A stretch of DNA of 64,000 nt from Bradyrhizobium yuanmingense (GTDB lineage Bacteria; Pseudomonadota; Alphaproteobacteria; Rhizobiales; Xanthobacteraceae), in the NCBI RefSeq assembly GCF_029167105.1, contig NZ_JARFML010000031.1, positions 1 through 64,000 of the forward strand. Direction: 5' to 3'. The translations under genes were made by a program, and so were the position numbers. Below the pieces are notes generated by a model. The model had not been told where the DNA came from. It did no database searches and saw only the letters and a list, made by a program, of their open reading frames with translations. Within the stretch, counting starts at the first letter, position 1. Every line of letters starts with the position of its first letter. This document shows, in pieces, positions 1 to 8,830 of the stretch.

Positions 1-1804
1 CGATGTGACGCAGCTTCGTCGACATCGGCTTGACCACGATTTCTTCGGTGTGGAACACGCCGTCGACGACGATGCCGAAGGTCTGGCTGCCGACTTGCGT
101 CACCACGATGAAGCCGTTCTCGGGATCGGAGGCCGCGCCGTCGTCGATCTTCAGCAGCTTCTTCAGATGGATCAGCGGCAGCAGCTTGTTGCGCAGGCGC
201 AGCACGGCGGTGTCCTTGATGCGCTCGATGCGGTGCTCGCTATTGGCGCGGGCCCGGACCAATTCCACCACCGAGAGCTGCGGGATCGCAAAGCGGTCGC
301 CGGCGGCTTCGACGATCAGCGCCGAGACGATGGCGAGCGTCAGCGGGATCTTGATGGTGACGGAGCTTCCTTCGCCGGCGACACTCTTGATGTCGATGGT
401 GCCGCCGATCTGGTCGATATTGGTGCGGACCACGTCCATGCCGACGCCGCGGCCCGAGACCGAGGTGATGGCAGCGGCAGTGGAGAAGCCCGGCGCGAAG
501 ATGAACTTGTGGATCTGGGCTTCGCTCATCTTCTCCAGTTCAGCCTCGGTGACGAGACCGGACGAGAGCGCCTTGGCCTTGATCTTCTCGGTGTTGAGGC
601 CGCGGCCGTTGTCGGCGATGCAGATGATGATGTGGCCGCCCTCGTGATAGGCGGACAGGCGAATGGTGCCCTGCTCGCTCTTGCCGCTGGCGAGGCGCTC
701 GGCGGGGGTCTCCAGGCCGTGATCGGCGGAGTTGCGCACCATGTGGGTGAGCGGGTCCTTGATCAGATCGAGCACCTGGCGGTCGAGCTCGGTGTCGGCG
801 CCGTGCATCTCGAGCTCGATCTGCTTGCCGAGTTCGGATGAGAGATCGCGGACGATGCGGGGCAGCTTCTGCCAGGCATTGCCGATCGGCTGCATGCGCG
901 TCTTCATGACGCCTTCCTGCAGCTCGGCGGTGACGTTGGAGAGACGCTGCAAGGGCACCTTGAACTCGGTGTCCTCGTTGCGGCGGGAGATCTCCAGGAG
1001 CTGGTTGCGGGTCAGGACCAGCTCGGAGACCATGGTCATCAGGTGCTCCAGCGTATCCACGTTGACGCGGATCGACTGGTTGGCGATGCGGTCGCCCTCG
1101 CCCGCCATCTCGTCGGCCATCGACTTCTTCGGCGCGGCCTTCTCCTTAGGCTTTGCGGCTTCCTTCGCCACGGGCGCTTCAGCCGCGGGCTCGGCCTTTG
1201 CCTCAGCCTGAGCAACGGGCACCGGCGCTTCGATCGCGGTCTCGCGGAAGGCACGCTCGAGCTCGTCGAGCGAGACCTCGCCCGGACGCAGCGGACGCTC
1301 CAGGGTCTGATCGACCAGCGTGCCCATGGTCATCTCCTTGGCGGGGGCGGCAGCCGGAGCTTCCGGCACCAGCGGCGGGGCGTCAGCGACGGGAGCAGGC
1401 GCAGTTGCACCGGCAGCCATTGCCGCCATGCCCTGCTCGACCATCGCTTCCAGCTTGTCGATGAGATCGCGGTCGTTCCCCTCCGGCTCGGCCTCGGTCG
1501 CCTCCAAGCCAGCCAAAATCTCCTTGATGCGGTCGATCGAGGACAGGATCACCGTCACCGCCTCGGCCGTCACAGGCATGCCGTCACGGAATTTGCCCAT
1601 CAGGGTCTCGCCGGCATGCGCCAGCGCTTCCAGCCGCGGCAGGCCGAGGAAGCCGCAGGTGCCCTTGATGGTGTGGACCAGGCGGAAGATGTTATCCAGG
1701 ATCTTGGCGTTGTTCGGCTCCTGCTCGAACTTCACCAGCTGATTGTCCACGGTGTCCAGGCTCTCGCTGGTCTCCGTCAGAAACTCCCGCAACAGATCAT
1801 CCAT
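1..1804 (-). CDS. cheA: Chemotaxis histidine kinase CheA (3' end beyond left edge)
   Basis: Cytoplasmic sensor kinase of the chemotaxis array; CheA autophosphorylates on an Hpt histidine and passes phosphate to CheY and CheB. About 601 residues are visible from the ATG at 1804 (MDDLLREFLTETSES). The Hpt domain is at 1-100 with the phospho-site in FRLVHTIKGTCGF (His44). An Ala/Pro/Glu-rich linker follows (about 100-240) in place of an obvious P2 domain. The dimerisation helices start near 243 (RVNVDTLEHLM), the ATPase domain carries the N box HMVRNSADHGLE near 355 and DNGRGL near 398, and a CheW-like domain begins near 500 and runs off the window. The reading frame stays open to base 1, so the gene is cut by the edge and not broken. 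The gene upstream on the same strand is chpT, separated by a terminator hairpin, so the two are probably separate transcription units. Partners (cheW, cheY) would lie to the left. Confidence 0.95.
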   Translation of the reverse strand, partial: MDDLLREFLTETSESLDTVDNQLVKFEQEPNNAKILDNIFRLVHTIKGTCGFLGLPRLEALAHAGETLMGKFRDGMPVTAEAVTVILSSIDRIKEILAGLEATEAEPEGNDRDLIDKLEAMVEQGMAAMAAGATAPAPVADAPPLVPEAPAAAPAKEMTMGTLVDQTLERPLRPGEVSLDELERAFRETAIEAPVPVAQAEAKAEPAAEAPVAKEAAKPKEKAAPKKSMADEMAGEGDRIANQSIRVNVDTLEHLMTMVSELVLTRNQLLEISRRNEDTEFKVPLQRLSNVTAELQEGVMKTRMQPIGNAWQKLPRIVRDLSSELGKQIELEMHGADTELDRQVLDLIKDPLTHMVRNSADHGLETPAERLASGKSEQGTIRLSAYHEGGHIIICIADNGRGLNTEKIKAKALSSGLVTEAELEKMSEAQIHKFIFAPGFSTAAAITSVSGRGVGMDVVRTNIDQIGGTIDIKSVAGEGSSVTIKIPLTLAIVSALIVEAAGDRFAIPQLSVVELVRARANSEHRIERIKDTAVLRLRNKLLPLIHLKKLLKIDDGAASDPENGFIVVTQVGSQTFGIVVDGVFHTEEIVVKPMSTKLRHI

Positions 1805-1934
1805 GAAAACAGGCCTTCATACAGGAAGGGCGCGCACGAGGCGTGATGCGCCATTTCGGAATGGGGCCAGCTTCACCGCAAAGCGTTTAATATTGGTTGA
1901 GTATGTGCAAAAGAACGGAACCAACAAAGAGATA

Positions 1935-1961
1935 AGGCGCTCCGGACAAGCCGAAGCGCCT
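1935..1961 (-). terminator. Rho-independent terminator after chpT
   Basis: On the minus strand an 11-bp stem AGGCGCTTCGG / CCGGAGCGCCT (one G-U pair) closes a 5-nt loop and is followed by a T-rich stretch (TATCTCTTTG). It lies 42 bp past the chpT stop and 130 bp before the cheA start, so it should end the chpT transcript. Confidence 0.7.
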
Positions 1962-2002
1962 CGTAAAGATTGCATTAACGCGTCGCGAGCGAGGCTTCGC
2001 GT

Positions 2003-2656
2003 TTACGAAGCGGTAACGATGATGGCTTCGCCTTCCGGCTTGAGCGTCACGGTGAGCCCGCAGGCCTGCGCGAGCAGCCGCGTATAATAAGGCTGGATCG
2101 CATGCGCATCCGCAGCAGGCCCGCGTTCGCCGCTCAGGAGCTCGGAGATGTTCTGCGGCAGGCGTGCATTGTGTCCGGTCGCGGTGATGCGAAAGCTCAT
2201 CGTCTCGCCCTCGCCGACCGGATCGACCGTCAGCATGCCGCCGCGCGGGATCGTGTGCTGGGCGACGACCAGCATGTTGAGCAGCAGCTTGACGCGGTTC
2301 TTCGGCAGCAGCAGCCGCGGCAGATTCCAGGTGATCGAGCACTTGCCGTCCTCGATATGGCCCTTCGCCATGGTCTGGGCATCGCCGAGATCGATCTGCG
2401 CGCCGGAGGAGCCGGCCGCGCCGAAGGCAAGGCGGCAGAACTGGAGCCGGGCTGAGGCCGTCTTGGCGCTCTTGCGAATCAGGTCGATCGCGAACTCGCG
2501 GTCCTCGGGCTTGGGATCGTCATCGAGCACTTCGAGTCCGTTGACGATGGCGCCGACGGGGCTGATGAGATCGTGGCAGACCCGCGAGCACAGCAGCGCG
2601 GCGAGTTCGAGCATATCGGGAGCGGCAGTGGTCGCGGGCGACGAGGCGTCAGACAT
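2003..2656 (-). CDS. chpT: Histidine phosphotransferase ChpT
   Basis: ChpT relays phosphate from the hybrid kinase CckA to CtrA and CpdR, the alphaproteobacterial cell-cycle and motility regulators. The 217-residue protein has the family helix LLCSRVCHDLISPVGAI with the phospho-accepting histidine near residue 28, followed by NGLEVL. The C-terminal half resembles a kinase ATPase domain (LLPKNRVKLLLNMLVVA, near 120-136) but lacks the G boxes needed to bind ATP, as known for this family. I chose the ATG at 2656 (MSDASSP) because AGGA precedes it and the conserved part begins soon after; the frame stays open 60 bp further upstream. It sits next to cheA but a terminator separates them. Confidence 0.9.
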   Translation of the reverse strand: MSDASSPATTAAPDMLELAALLCSRVCHDLISPVGAIVNGLEVLDDDPKPEDREFAIDLIRKSAKTASARLQFCRLAFGAAGSSGAQIDLGDAQTMAKGHIEDGKCSITWNLPRLLLPKNRVKLLLNMLVVAQHTIPRGGMLTVDPVGEGETMSFRITATGHNARLPQNISELLSGERGPAADAHAIQPYYTRLLAQACGLTVTLKPEGEAIIVTAS

Positions 2657-2854
2657 AAAATGGGGTCCTGGAGGGTTCCTGGAATTGCACGGCGCTGGAC
2701 GCCGCGAATCACGCATGCTTGACGGATGCTGCGGGTTCTAACATTCGCAACCCCGCGGCAGCTAGCTTGCGATCGGTTCGAGGCGGCCATAAGCCAAGGC
2801 GAATCGATCGGGGCGAATCAGTGGACGAGGAACGAAATTGCCGACAGATGAGGC

Positions 2855-3685
2855 ATGCAGGTGAAGCGGATCATTGACGGAGCGGCCGCTGCCGGCCTGA
2901 TGGAGCCGCTGACTGCGCTGGTGGTGAAGGCGGGCGAGGCGATCCTCGCCGTCAACCGCGCTGGCATGCGGATCGACGGCAAGCAGGATGGCTCGCCGGT
3001 GACCGAGGCCGACCTTGCCGCCGACCGCATCATCGCGGACGGACTCGCGCAGCTCGCGGGCGACGTTCCGACGCTGTCGGAGGAGCGGACCCAGCTCGCC
3101 TCCCCGCCGTTCCAGGGCAGCTTCTTCCTGATCGATCCGCTCGACGGCACCAAGGAGTTCGTCGCCGGCCGCGACGAGTTCACCGTCAACCTCGCCTTGG
3201 TGACGGACGGCGTGCCGCTGCTCGGCATCGTCAGCGCGCCTGCGCTCGGCCTGCTCTGGCGCGGCATCGTCGGCCGCGGCGCCGAGCGCGTGAGGTTCAA
3301 CGGCGCGACGATCGCCGCCGCCGAGCCGATCCGCACCCGCAAGCTGCCAACGCGCGGGGAGCCCTGGATCGCCGCAGTGAGCCGTTCGCACGGCGATGCC
3401 AGAAGCGAGGCGTTCATCGCCGACAGGCCCAATGCCGTCAGGATGACGTGCGGCTCGGCCGTGAAATTCGGCCGGATCGCGGAAGGCAGCGCCGACATCT
3501 ATCCCCGTTTCGGGCCGACCTCGGAATGGGACGTCGGGGCCGGCTGCGCGGTCGTGACCGCGGCCGGGGGCAAAGTCACCGACGGCAACGGCGGCGAGAT
3601 CCGATTCGGCCAGCGCGGCGACACCGGCTTCATCATCCCGGAATTCATCGCCTGGGGCGACAAGCAGGCGGTAGGCTGCTACTGA
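2855..3685 (+). CDS. cysQ: Inositol monophosphatase-family phosphatase, CysQ-like
   Basis: Member of the Mg2+-dependent, Li+-sensitive phosphatase superfamily. The best match is CysQ, which removes the 3'-phosphate from PAP, a by-product of sulfate assimilation. In 276 residues it shows the metal site SEERT (Glu76/77), the hallmark DPLDGTKEF (Asp94, Asp97, Thr99) and the distal motif SEWDVGAGCA near 223-232. The KEF after DGT is typical of CysQ as opposed to inositol phosphatases. No other sulfate-assimilation gene is adjacent. Inositol-1-phosphatase or fructose-1,6-bisphosphatase-like activity remains possible. Start at ATG 2855 with GAGG immediately upstream; chpT is divergent. Confidence 0.82.
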   Translation: MQVKRIIDGAAAAGLMEPLTALVVKAGEAILAVNRAGMRIDGKQDGSPVTEADLAADRIIADGLAQLAGDVPTLSEERTQLASPPFQGSFFLIDPLDGTKEFVAGRDEFTVNLALVTDGVPLLGIVSAPALGLLWRGIVGRGAERVRFNGATIAAAEPIRTRKLPTRGEPWIAAVSRSHGDARSEAFIADRPNAVRMTCGSAVKFGRIAEGSADIYPRFGPTSEWDVGAGCAVVTAAGGKVTDGNGGEIRFGQRGDTGFIIPEFIAWGDKQAVGCY

Positions 3686-3694
3686 CCGGGCTCG

Positions 3695-4210
3695 CTACTG
3701 CCCGAGCTTCTCCTGCAGGGCCGGCCAGCGCTTGCCCACCTCATAGAGGAAGCGCTCGGGATCGGCGACGAAGGCGTCGCGATTGTCTTCCCGGCTGAAC
3801 AAATAGAGCCGCTGCGCCACGATCGCGAAGAAACGCGGGTTGGCGGCGACGGTGATGCCGCGGGCGATATCGACCGGATCATAACCGCCGAATTGCGGTC
3901 CGTAGATTTCGGGATGGGCCTGGAAAGAGGCGCGGTTGCCCTCGTTCCGGAAGCGCCAGACGGCCCCCCAGAGGTTCGCCTCGAACTCCGCCGTCCCCTG
4001 CACGGCCGCGCCGGCGACGAAATAGGCGACGGGGTCGAAGCCCTCGATGGCGACTCCGGTGAAGCGGTTGACGACGATCCGCTCGGTGGTGGTGGCCGCT
4101 GCCGGCCCGCCCGCACTGAGGATGCAAATGCCCGCCAGCAGGCAGAGGCGGCGGGCGATCAAGGCAATTCCGGGGCGCAAAGGGCTATCTTCCTGCCGTT
4201 GTGCCGTCAT
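3695..4210 (-). CDS. YHS domain-containing exported protein
   Basis: 171-residue protein of unknown role. An N-terminal hydrophobic stretch (LCLLAGICILSAGGPAAA, roughly 21-38) looks like a signal peptide. The mature part carries a YHS-like segment (GFDPVAYF, then NLWGAVWRFRN and FSREDNRDAF), a small domain known from metal-related and redox proteins. In many Rhizobiales such proteins are annotated only as YHS domain-containing. Two starts are in frame: 4210 (MTAQRQ) and 4228 (MLSAAT); I prefer 4210. It converges with cysQ, with only 9 bp between the two stops. Confidence 0.7.
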   Translation of the reverse strand: MTAQRQEDSPLRPGIALIARRLCLLAGICILSAGGPAAATTTERIVVNRFTGVAIEGFDPVAYFVAGAAVQGTAEFEANLWGAVWRFRNEGNRASFQAHPEIYGPQFGGYDPVDIARGITVAANPRFFAIVAQRLYLFSREDNRDAFVADPERFLYEVGKRWPALQEKLGQ

Positions 4211-4319
4211 AGTTGCTGCGGATAACATCCGAGTCGAGGGGACATCCGGCGCAACCTAGAGCCGTGCCTGTTGGCGTCAGGTTAAGGAAGCGACCGGATT
4301 CGGTACCAGGGGTTCTTTT

Positions 4320-4925
4320 ATGACTTTCGCATCACGCCTTGCTGCGCTCGCGCTTGCCGGGATGATCGGCTGGATCGTGCCGGCCTCCGCGCAGCAGGCG
4401 CCGCCGCCTGACCTGCCGCCGCCGCAGCGGTCCCCGACGCCCAATACCTATGGGCCGGACGAGCTGGTCACCGCCGGCCATCGCTTCTTCGGCAACGTCT
4501 CGCGCGGGCTCGCCTCGATCATCGAGAAGGCGGTCAGCCAATGGGGCCTGCCGAACGGCTACATCCTGGGTGAGGAAGGCTCCGGCGCCTTCGTCGCCGG
4601 GCTGCGCTACGGCGAAGGCACGCTCTACACCAAGAATGCCGGCGACCTGCGCGTCTATTGGCAGGGCCCCTCGCTCGGCTTCGACTGGGGCGGCGACGGC
4701 GCCCGCACCATGACTCTGGTCTACAACCTGCCGGCCACCAACGCGATCTACCAGCGCTTCGCCGGCATCGACGGCTCGGCCTACATCATCGGCGGCTTCG
4801 GCATGACGGCGCTCACCGCCAACAACATCGTGCTGGTGCCGATCCGCTCCGGGCTCGGTCTGCGCCTCGGCGCCAATATCGGCTATCTCAAATACACCCC
4901 GCGGGCGACCTGGAACCCGTTCTAG
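4320..4925 (+). CDS. eipA: DUF1134 periplasmic protein, EipA family
   Basis: 201-residue exported protein. The signal peptide ends at about residue 24 (VPASAQ), followed by a Pro-rich linker (PPPDLPPPQ). The core is the DUF1134 lipid-binding-like domain: YGPDELVTAGHRFFGNVSRG, GYILGEEGSGAFVAGLRYG and YIIGGFGMTAL. In Brucella the homologue EipA affects envelope integrity and virulence and has been linked to O-antigen; this is family knowledge, not something shown here. The gene stands alone between a divergent YHS gene and the coiled-coil gene downstream. Confidence 0.85.
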   Translation: MTFASRLAALALAGMIGWIVPASAQQAPPPDLPPPQRSPTPNTYGPDELVTAGHRFFGNVSRGLASIIEKAVSQWGLPNGYILGEEGSGAFVAGLRYGEGTLYTKNAGDLRVYWQGPSLGFDWGGDGARTMTLVYNLPATNAIYQRFAGIDGSAYIIGGFGMTALTANNIVLVPIRSGLGLRLGANIGYLKYTPRATWNPF

Positions 4926-5045
4926 GCCCGCGTCCTCCCCACTGCCCACCGATCAAGGTTAACGACAGAGCGGGGCTGGCTTTCTGCCGGCCCGCCATGG
5001 CATTGTCGTTGGTGAATTTTTCCTTAAGCTTGGGAGTTCTGGCCC

Positions 5046-6344
5046 ATGGTCGAACCGATCATGTACCTGGCGATCGGTTTCCTGCTCTCCATGTTGTGCG
5101 GGCTCGCGATCGTGCCGCTGGTGCATAACCGCGCGGTGCGCCTGACCACGCGCCGGCTCGAGGCCGCCACCCCGCTATCCATGGCCGAGATCCAGGCCGA
5201 CAAGGACCAGCTCCGGGCCGAATTCGCCATGTCCGCCCGGCGGCTCGAGATGAGCGTCGAGCAGCTCAAGAACAAGACCACGAGCCAGCTCGCCGAGCTC
5301 GGCAAGAAGAGCGACGCCATCAACCGCATGAAGATCGAGCTCGGCGAGAAGAACGCCACCATCTTCGCGCTGGAGGCGCGCGAGAAGGCGGTGAAGGAGC
5401 AGCTCCGCGCCACCGAGGAGGAATTCGCCGCCAAGACGGCGTCCTTGCGCGAAGCCGAGATCGCGTTGACGGACAAGCAGGCCGAGCTCGCCAAGATCAA
5501 CTCCGAACTGTCCGACCGCTCGATGATGGCGGAGAGCCGCCAGGTCGAGCTGGTCGCGGTGCGCGCGCAGATCGAGGAATTGAAGCACCGCGTCGGCGAT
5601 GCCGAGAAGGAATTTGCCGCCACGCAAGCGCGCCTCGCACAGGAGCGCACCGAATCCGAGACCGCCTCGCGCGAGCTCGGCGAGGCGCGCGGCCGCGTCG
5701 AGAATCTGAGCCAGCGCGTCACCGAGCTCGACCGCCAGCTCATCGTGCAGGTCAAGGAGGCCGAGATGCTGTCGGGCCGCGTCGCCGATCTGGAAGCACG
5801 CCTCGCCACGCAGGGCAAGCTGCTCGCAGAGCGCGACTACGAGAACAACCAGCTGCGCCAGGCCAACGAGGCCAACGAGCGCACCATCAAGGAGCTGCGC
5901 GTCGAGATCGCGGGCCTCAGCGGTGGCAAGTCGTCGGCTGCGATGGAGCAGCTGCGCGCGGAAAAGGCCGCGCTGGAGGAGCAGCTGCGCAGCGCGCGCG
6001 ACGAGCGCGCGAAACTGCAGCGCGACGTCAACGCGATCCAGCAGCAGGCCGAGAGCTCCTGGGCGACCGAGCGCATGGAGAACGCGCTGCTGCGCGAGCG
6101 CATCAACGACATCGCGGCCGAGGTGGCAAAACTCGCGATGCAGCTCGAAGGCCCGAATTCGCCGATCGAGGCCCTGCTCGCGGCCGAGGCCGGCCAGCCG
6201 CCGAAGCCGGCACCGCGCCCGGCCAACGACGCCGCAACCAACGGCACCCCGGCGCCCCGCCTGCCCGAAGGCGGCGGAACGCTCGCCGAGCGCATCCGCG
6301 CGCTCCAGGCCCACGCCTCCCGCGCCCGTCAGCAGGGCGCGTAA
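5046..6344 (+). CDS. Membrane-anchored coiled-coil protein, function unknown
   Basis: 432 residues. One N-terminal membrane segment (MYLAIGFLLSMLCGLAIVPLV, about 6-26) is followed by a basic stretch (RAVRLTTRR) that should hold the rest in the cytoplasm. About 300 residues of almost continuous heptad-like coiled coil rich in Glu, Lys, Ala and Arg follow (45-345), then a Pro/Ala-rich tail (380-430). There is no enzymatic motif. The architecture suggests a scaffold or envelope-tethered filament, but no function is known to me. GGGAG lies about 10 nt before the ATG. The long reverse-strand frame opposite it is a shadow of the biased codon pattern. Confidence 0.8.
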   Translation: MVEPIMYLAIGFLLSMLCGLAIVPLVHNRAVRLTTRRLEAATPLSMAEIQADKDQLRAEFAMSARRLEMSVEQLKNKTTSQLAELGKKSDAINRMKIELGEKNATIFALEAREKAVKEQLRATEEEFAAKTASLREAEIALTDKQAELAKINSELSDRSMMAESRQVELVAVRAQIEELKHRVGDAEKEFAATQARLAQERTESETASRELGEARGRVENLSQRVTELDRQLIVQVKEAEMLSGRVADLEARLATQGKLLAERDYENNQLRQANEANERTIKELRVEIAGLSGGKSSAAMEQLRAEKAALEEQLRSARDERAKLQRDVNAIQQQAESSWATERMENALLRERINDIAAEVAKLAMQLEGPNSPIEALLAAEAGQPPKPAPRPANDAATNGTPAPRLPEGGGTLAERIRALQAHASRARQQGA

Positions 6345-6504
6345 ACCGGCCGAAATCCGGCTTCCGCCGCGGGTGGCGCGACCTGGCGAAGGTTTTCCGC
6401 CTCGGCGACGCCCTCAAAACTTGACACCTTGGGCCGGCACTTCTAAATCGCGGGCTCCGATGTGCCGGCCGGCCTAAGGTTGCGGCCGCCTGCATGATGG
6501 TCCC

Positions 6505-6579
6505 GGGCGCATAGCTCAGCGGGAGAGCGTTCCCTTCACACGGGAGAGGTCCAAGGTTCGATCCCTTGTGCGCCCACCA
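6505..6579 (+). tRNA. tRNA-Val (anticodon CAC)
   Basis: Complete cloverleaf with CCA encoded. The acceptor GGGCGCA pairs with TGCGCCC, the D arm is GCTC..GAGC, the anticodon stem TTCCC/GGGAG closes the loop TTCACAC (anticodon CAC, reads GUG), and the T arm is CAAGG-TTCGATC-CCTTG. The discriminator base is A. A GCGTGGCT/AGCCACGC inverted repeat lies just downstream but has no T tract. Confidence 0.95.
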
Positions 6580-6868
6580 CGCTTCGCCAAAAGGCTTCGC
6601 GTGGCTCAGCCACGCCCAATAGTTAGCGAAGCGTGTCCGGCGTAGCTCGAAGAGCGTAGCCAGACTGCGAGTCTTGCTTCCGCCCTGTCAAAAATTCGAA
6701 AACAACCCCATGCACAGTAGACGGCACCAGCGGGATCAAGGGGTTACGATTTTTCCGAATTTTTCTTGCTTCGTCGGGCAAAACAGGGGCATGATGGCAT
6801 GATCGAAAGGGGCGCACAGATGATCGTCGCAGTTGGAGCGGCCAGGCATCGATGAGCGGGACTTCGGC
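6580..6868. other. Gene-free stretch after tRNA-Val, repeat-like
   Basis: 289 bp with no convincing gene. The first 90 bp contain short inverted pieces (GCTTCGC..GCGAAGC; CGTGGCTCAGCCACG) and a GTCCGGCGTAGCTCGAAGAGCG segment of a type I associate with dispersed Rhizobiales intergenic repeats. The remainder is AT-richer than its surroundings. I saw no copy of the tRNA 3' end that would mark an integrated element. Confidence 0.4.
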
Positions 6869-7411
6869 TCACGGAGCCCGAAGCGGCAATCCCTGTTCTG
6901 CAAGCACCCGCACGGGCGGAAAAGAGACGCAATCCACGATGTCGAACAGCACGCTGATGCTGCCGCTGAATGACTGCGCGAAAGCGATCGCGTCATCGCG
7001 CTTTGCCTCGGCGATTTGTGTGCCGAGCGTGCAATGCGGTCGCCAGTTTTCGGGCCGATAGTGCAGCCGACACAAGGCGGGATCGATTGCAGCGCTGATG
7101 GAAGCGTGCCAACTGAGGAGCGTTTCGTCGAATTCCGGCTCCGCCCAGAGCACTAGCGGCGGACCTGCAAACCAACGAATTCGCTTGAACGCGATCAGCA
7201 ATTGCCCTTCGTCTCCAACTGCGCGGAGCATGGCCTCCCACGCGGTCTTGGCGGTAATCTCGGGCGTATCGTAGATGGCGAATGTAAAATGCGGCCGATA
7301 GCCGAGAGCCCGCATCGAAGGCTGGCTCTCAAACGCTGCTACTTCATCCCACAAGGCTTCGATCTGCTTTGTCGAGGAATCGTCGGACCGAATGTTGATC
7401 GCCAAAGCCAT
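6869..7411 (-). CDS. 2'-5' RNA ligase family (2H phosphoesterase) protein
   Basis: 180 residues from ATG 7411 (MALAINIRSD). The two HxT motifs that define the 2H superfamily are both present and correctly spaced: RPHFTFAIYD (His41, Thr43) and RPHCTLGTQI (His126, Thr128). Members act on 2',5'- or cyclic phosphodiester bonds in RNA or small nucleotides; the substrate here cannot be predicted. Upstream in-frame codons run to 7462 but lack a better start signal. It lies downstream of a universal stress protein gene on the same strand (69 bp gap), next to a tRNA gene. Confidence 0.72.
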   Translation of the reverse strand: MALAINIRSDDSSTKQIEALWDEVAAFESQPSMRALGYRPHFTFAIYDTPEITAKTAWEAMLRAVGDEGQLLIAFKRIRWFAGPPLVLWAEPEFDETLLSWHASISAAIDPALCRLHYRPENWRPHCTLGTQIAEAKRDDAIAFAQSFSGSISVLFDIVDCVSFPPVRVLAEQGLPLRAP

Positions 7412-7480
7412 GCGCTGGTCGCTCAGTGAACCAACCGATTTTTGCCGCACCAATGGCGACAAAACCAGGCTTTTTGTGCG

Positions 7481-8320
7481 CTAGTGAGCCATAAGAACGG
7501 CGATATCCGCGTGCTCCAGGATATAGCTGGTCGGCCCACCGAATATCATCTGCCGTAGCCGCGTGCGGGTGAAGGCTCCCTTGACCAATAGATCGCAACC
7601 GTGTGCCCTGGCGGCATCGAGGACCGCCTCACCGGTTTCGCGCCCGTCCAGCTCAACGCTGATCAAGCTGGCCGCAATGCCATTGTATTGGAGTTGCCGA
7701 GCGATCTGACCGGCAGACGGTCCCGGCACCGCCTGGCCGCCGACAACGGTTAGGACCGATACCCTTTCGGCCAGACGAAGCAACGGCATGGCAAACGCGT
7801 TTGCCCGAGCTTGCTCGGTACTCCCGTTCCAGTGGATCATGATGTTTGTTGCGACGCTTCTTGGTGCATTCGACGGCGCCAGCAGAACGGGCCTGCCGCT
7901 CTCAAACAGCGCGGACTCAATCGCGCGGCGGTGGGGGCCCACCGCATCAATGTCAGACCGCGCCATCACGATCAGATCGAAGGCGCGTCCATGACTTCCG
8001 ACAAAGTCTTCGCCCTCAGGCGCGTTCTCCAGCCAGCCGAAGCATGGCGGGCTCGATCCCGCGGTGGCTCGAGGAACATCGTGCTTAAGCATGAATGCTT
8101 CGAAAAAGTTGCGCATGTCGTTCAGTTCGGCTTCGCTCTTCACTTGATACGTATCCAGGAGAATGCCGGTGGCCAATTCGGCAGCCGCATATTGAGGGAT
8201 GCCGAAGCGGAGTGGAAAGCCTTCGATATAGGCGCCGGAGCGTCGCGCTAGACCTACGGCCACAGCGAGCGTGGATGTCATCATCGGAATATTCTGAAGC
8301 GGGACCAGGAGCGTCTTCAT
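7481..8320 (-). CDS. Universal stress protein, tandem UspA domains
   Basis: 279 residues, the usual size of two-domain USPs. Domain 1 is about 1-145 (MKTLLVPLQNIPM start, DLIVMARSDID) and domain 2 about 155-279 (NIMIHWNGS, then CDLLVKGAFTRTRLRQMIFG and the end strand ADIAVLMAH). Domain 2 carries a variant of the G-x2-G-x9-G-(S/T) nucleotide loop, GGPTS replacing the last part. USPs are cytoplasmic and often induced by hypoxia or stationary phase. It lies 120 bp downstream of the response-regulator gene on the same strand, so its expression may be tied to that two-component pair; this is inference from position. Confidence 0.85.
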   Translation of the reverse strand: MKTLLVPLQNIPMMTSTLAVAVGLARRSGAYIEGFPLRFGIPQYAAAELATGILLDTYQVKSEAELNDMRNFFEAFMLKHDVPRATAGSSPPCFGWLENAPEGEDFVGSHGRAFDLIVMARSDIDAVGPHRRAIESALFESGRPVLLAPSNAPRSVATNIMIHWNGSTEQARANAFAMPLLRLAERVSVLTVVGGQAVPGPSAGQIARQLQYNGIAASLISVELDGRETGEAVLDAARAHGCDLLVKGAFTRTRLRQMIFGGPTSYILEHADIAVLMAH

Positions 8321-8440
8321 TTTGAATCTCCGATTTTTTTGACGAACATTGACGGAGGAAGCCTGACTTCAAATTGGGGTAGTGCCTCCGATAGCTTTAC
8401 CTTGCGAGCCGTTCCCGTTTGCCAGCGGCAATAGTTGTCA

Positions 8441-8830
8441 TCATGCGGCCTGCTCAAGCCTCATATCGATCTCCTGGCGCAGCGCCGCGAAGTCGATTGG
8501 CTTGGTCAACAGATCGGCGGCGCCCTTCTCCAGCGCCTTGCGCTTGGTCTCGGCATCACCGTAGGCCGTGATCATGATTACAGGCACATCGGGGCGGGCC
8601 GAGCGCACGATCGGCAGCATCTCCAGTCCGCTCATTCCAGGCATGTTGATGTCGGACAGGATCAGAATCAGGGTGGCATCCCCAATCACGGCCGCGCGCT
8701 GCAATGCCAGGGGCGCCGAGGATACAAATTCCATCAGAAAACGACCGGCGCGCAGATCGCGTCGAAACTGCTGACGGAACAGCGCCTCGACATCGGGCTC
8801 GTCGTCGACCACCATGATATAGACGCTCAA
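8441..8830 (-). CDS. Single-domain response regulator
   Basis: 129-residue receiver domain with no output domain. Acidic pocket Asp9/Asp10 (VVDDEPD), phospho-acceptor Asp60 in LSDINMPGMSG, Thr88 (MITAYG) and Lys110 (LTKPIDF) are all present, so it should be phosphorylatable. Its ATG overlaps the stop of the upstream kinase gene by 4 bp (ATGA), so the two are almost certainly translationally coupled and form a kinase-receiver pair. With no DNA-binding domain it must act by protein contact or as a phosphate carrier. Confidence 0.92.
   Translation of the reverse strand: MSVYIMVVDDEPDVEALFRQQFRRDLRAGRFLMEFVSSAPLALQRAAVIGDATLILILSDINMPGMSGLEMLPIVRSARPDVPVIMITAYGDAETKRKALEKGAADLLTKPIDFAALRQEIDMRLEQAA

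Noticed and set aside
6505..8830. Possible genomic island inserted at tRNA-Val (stress, 2H and two-component genes follow the tRNA).
   Set aside because: No integrase, no second copy of the tRNA 3' end within the window, and the following genes show ordinary composition and order.
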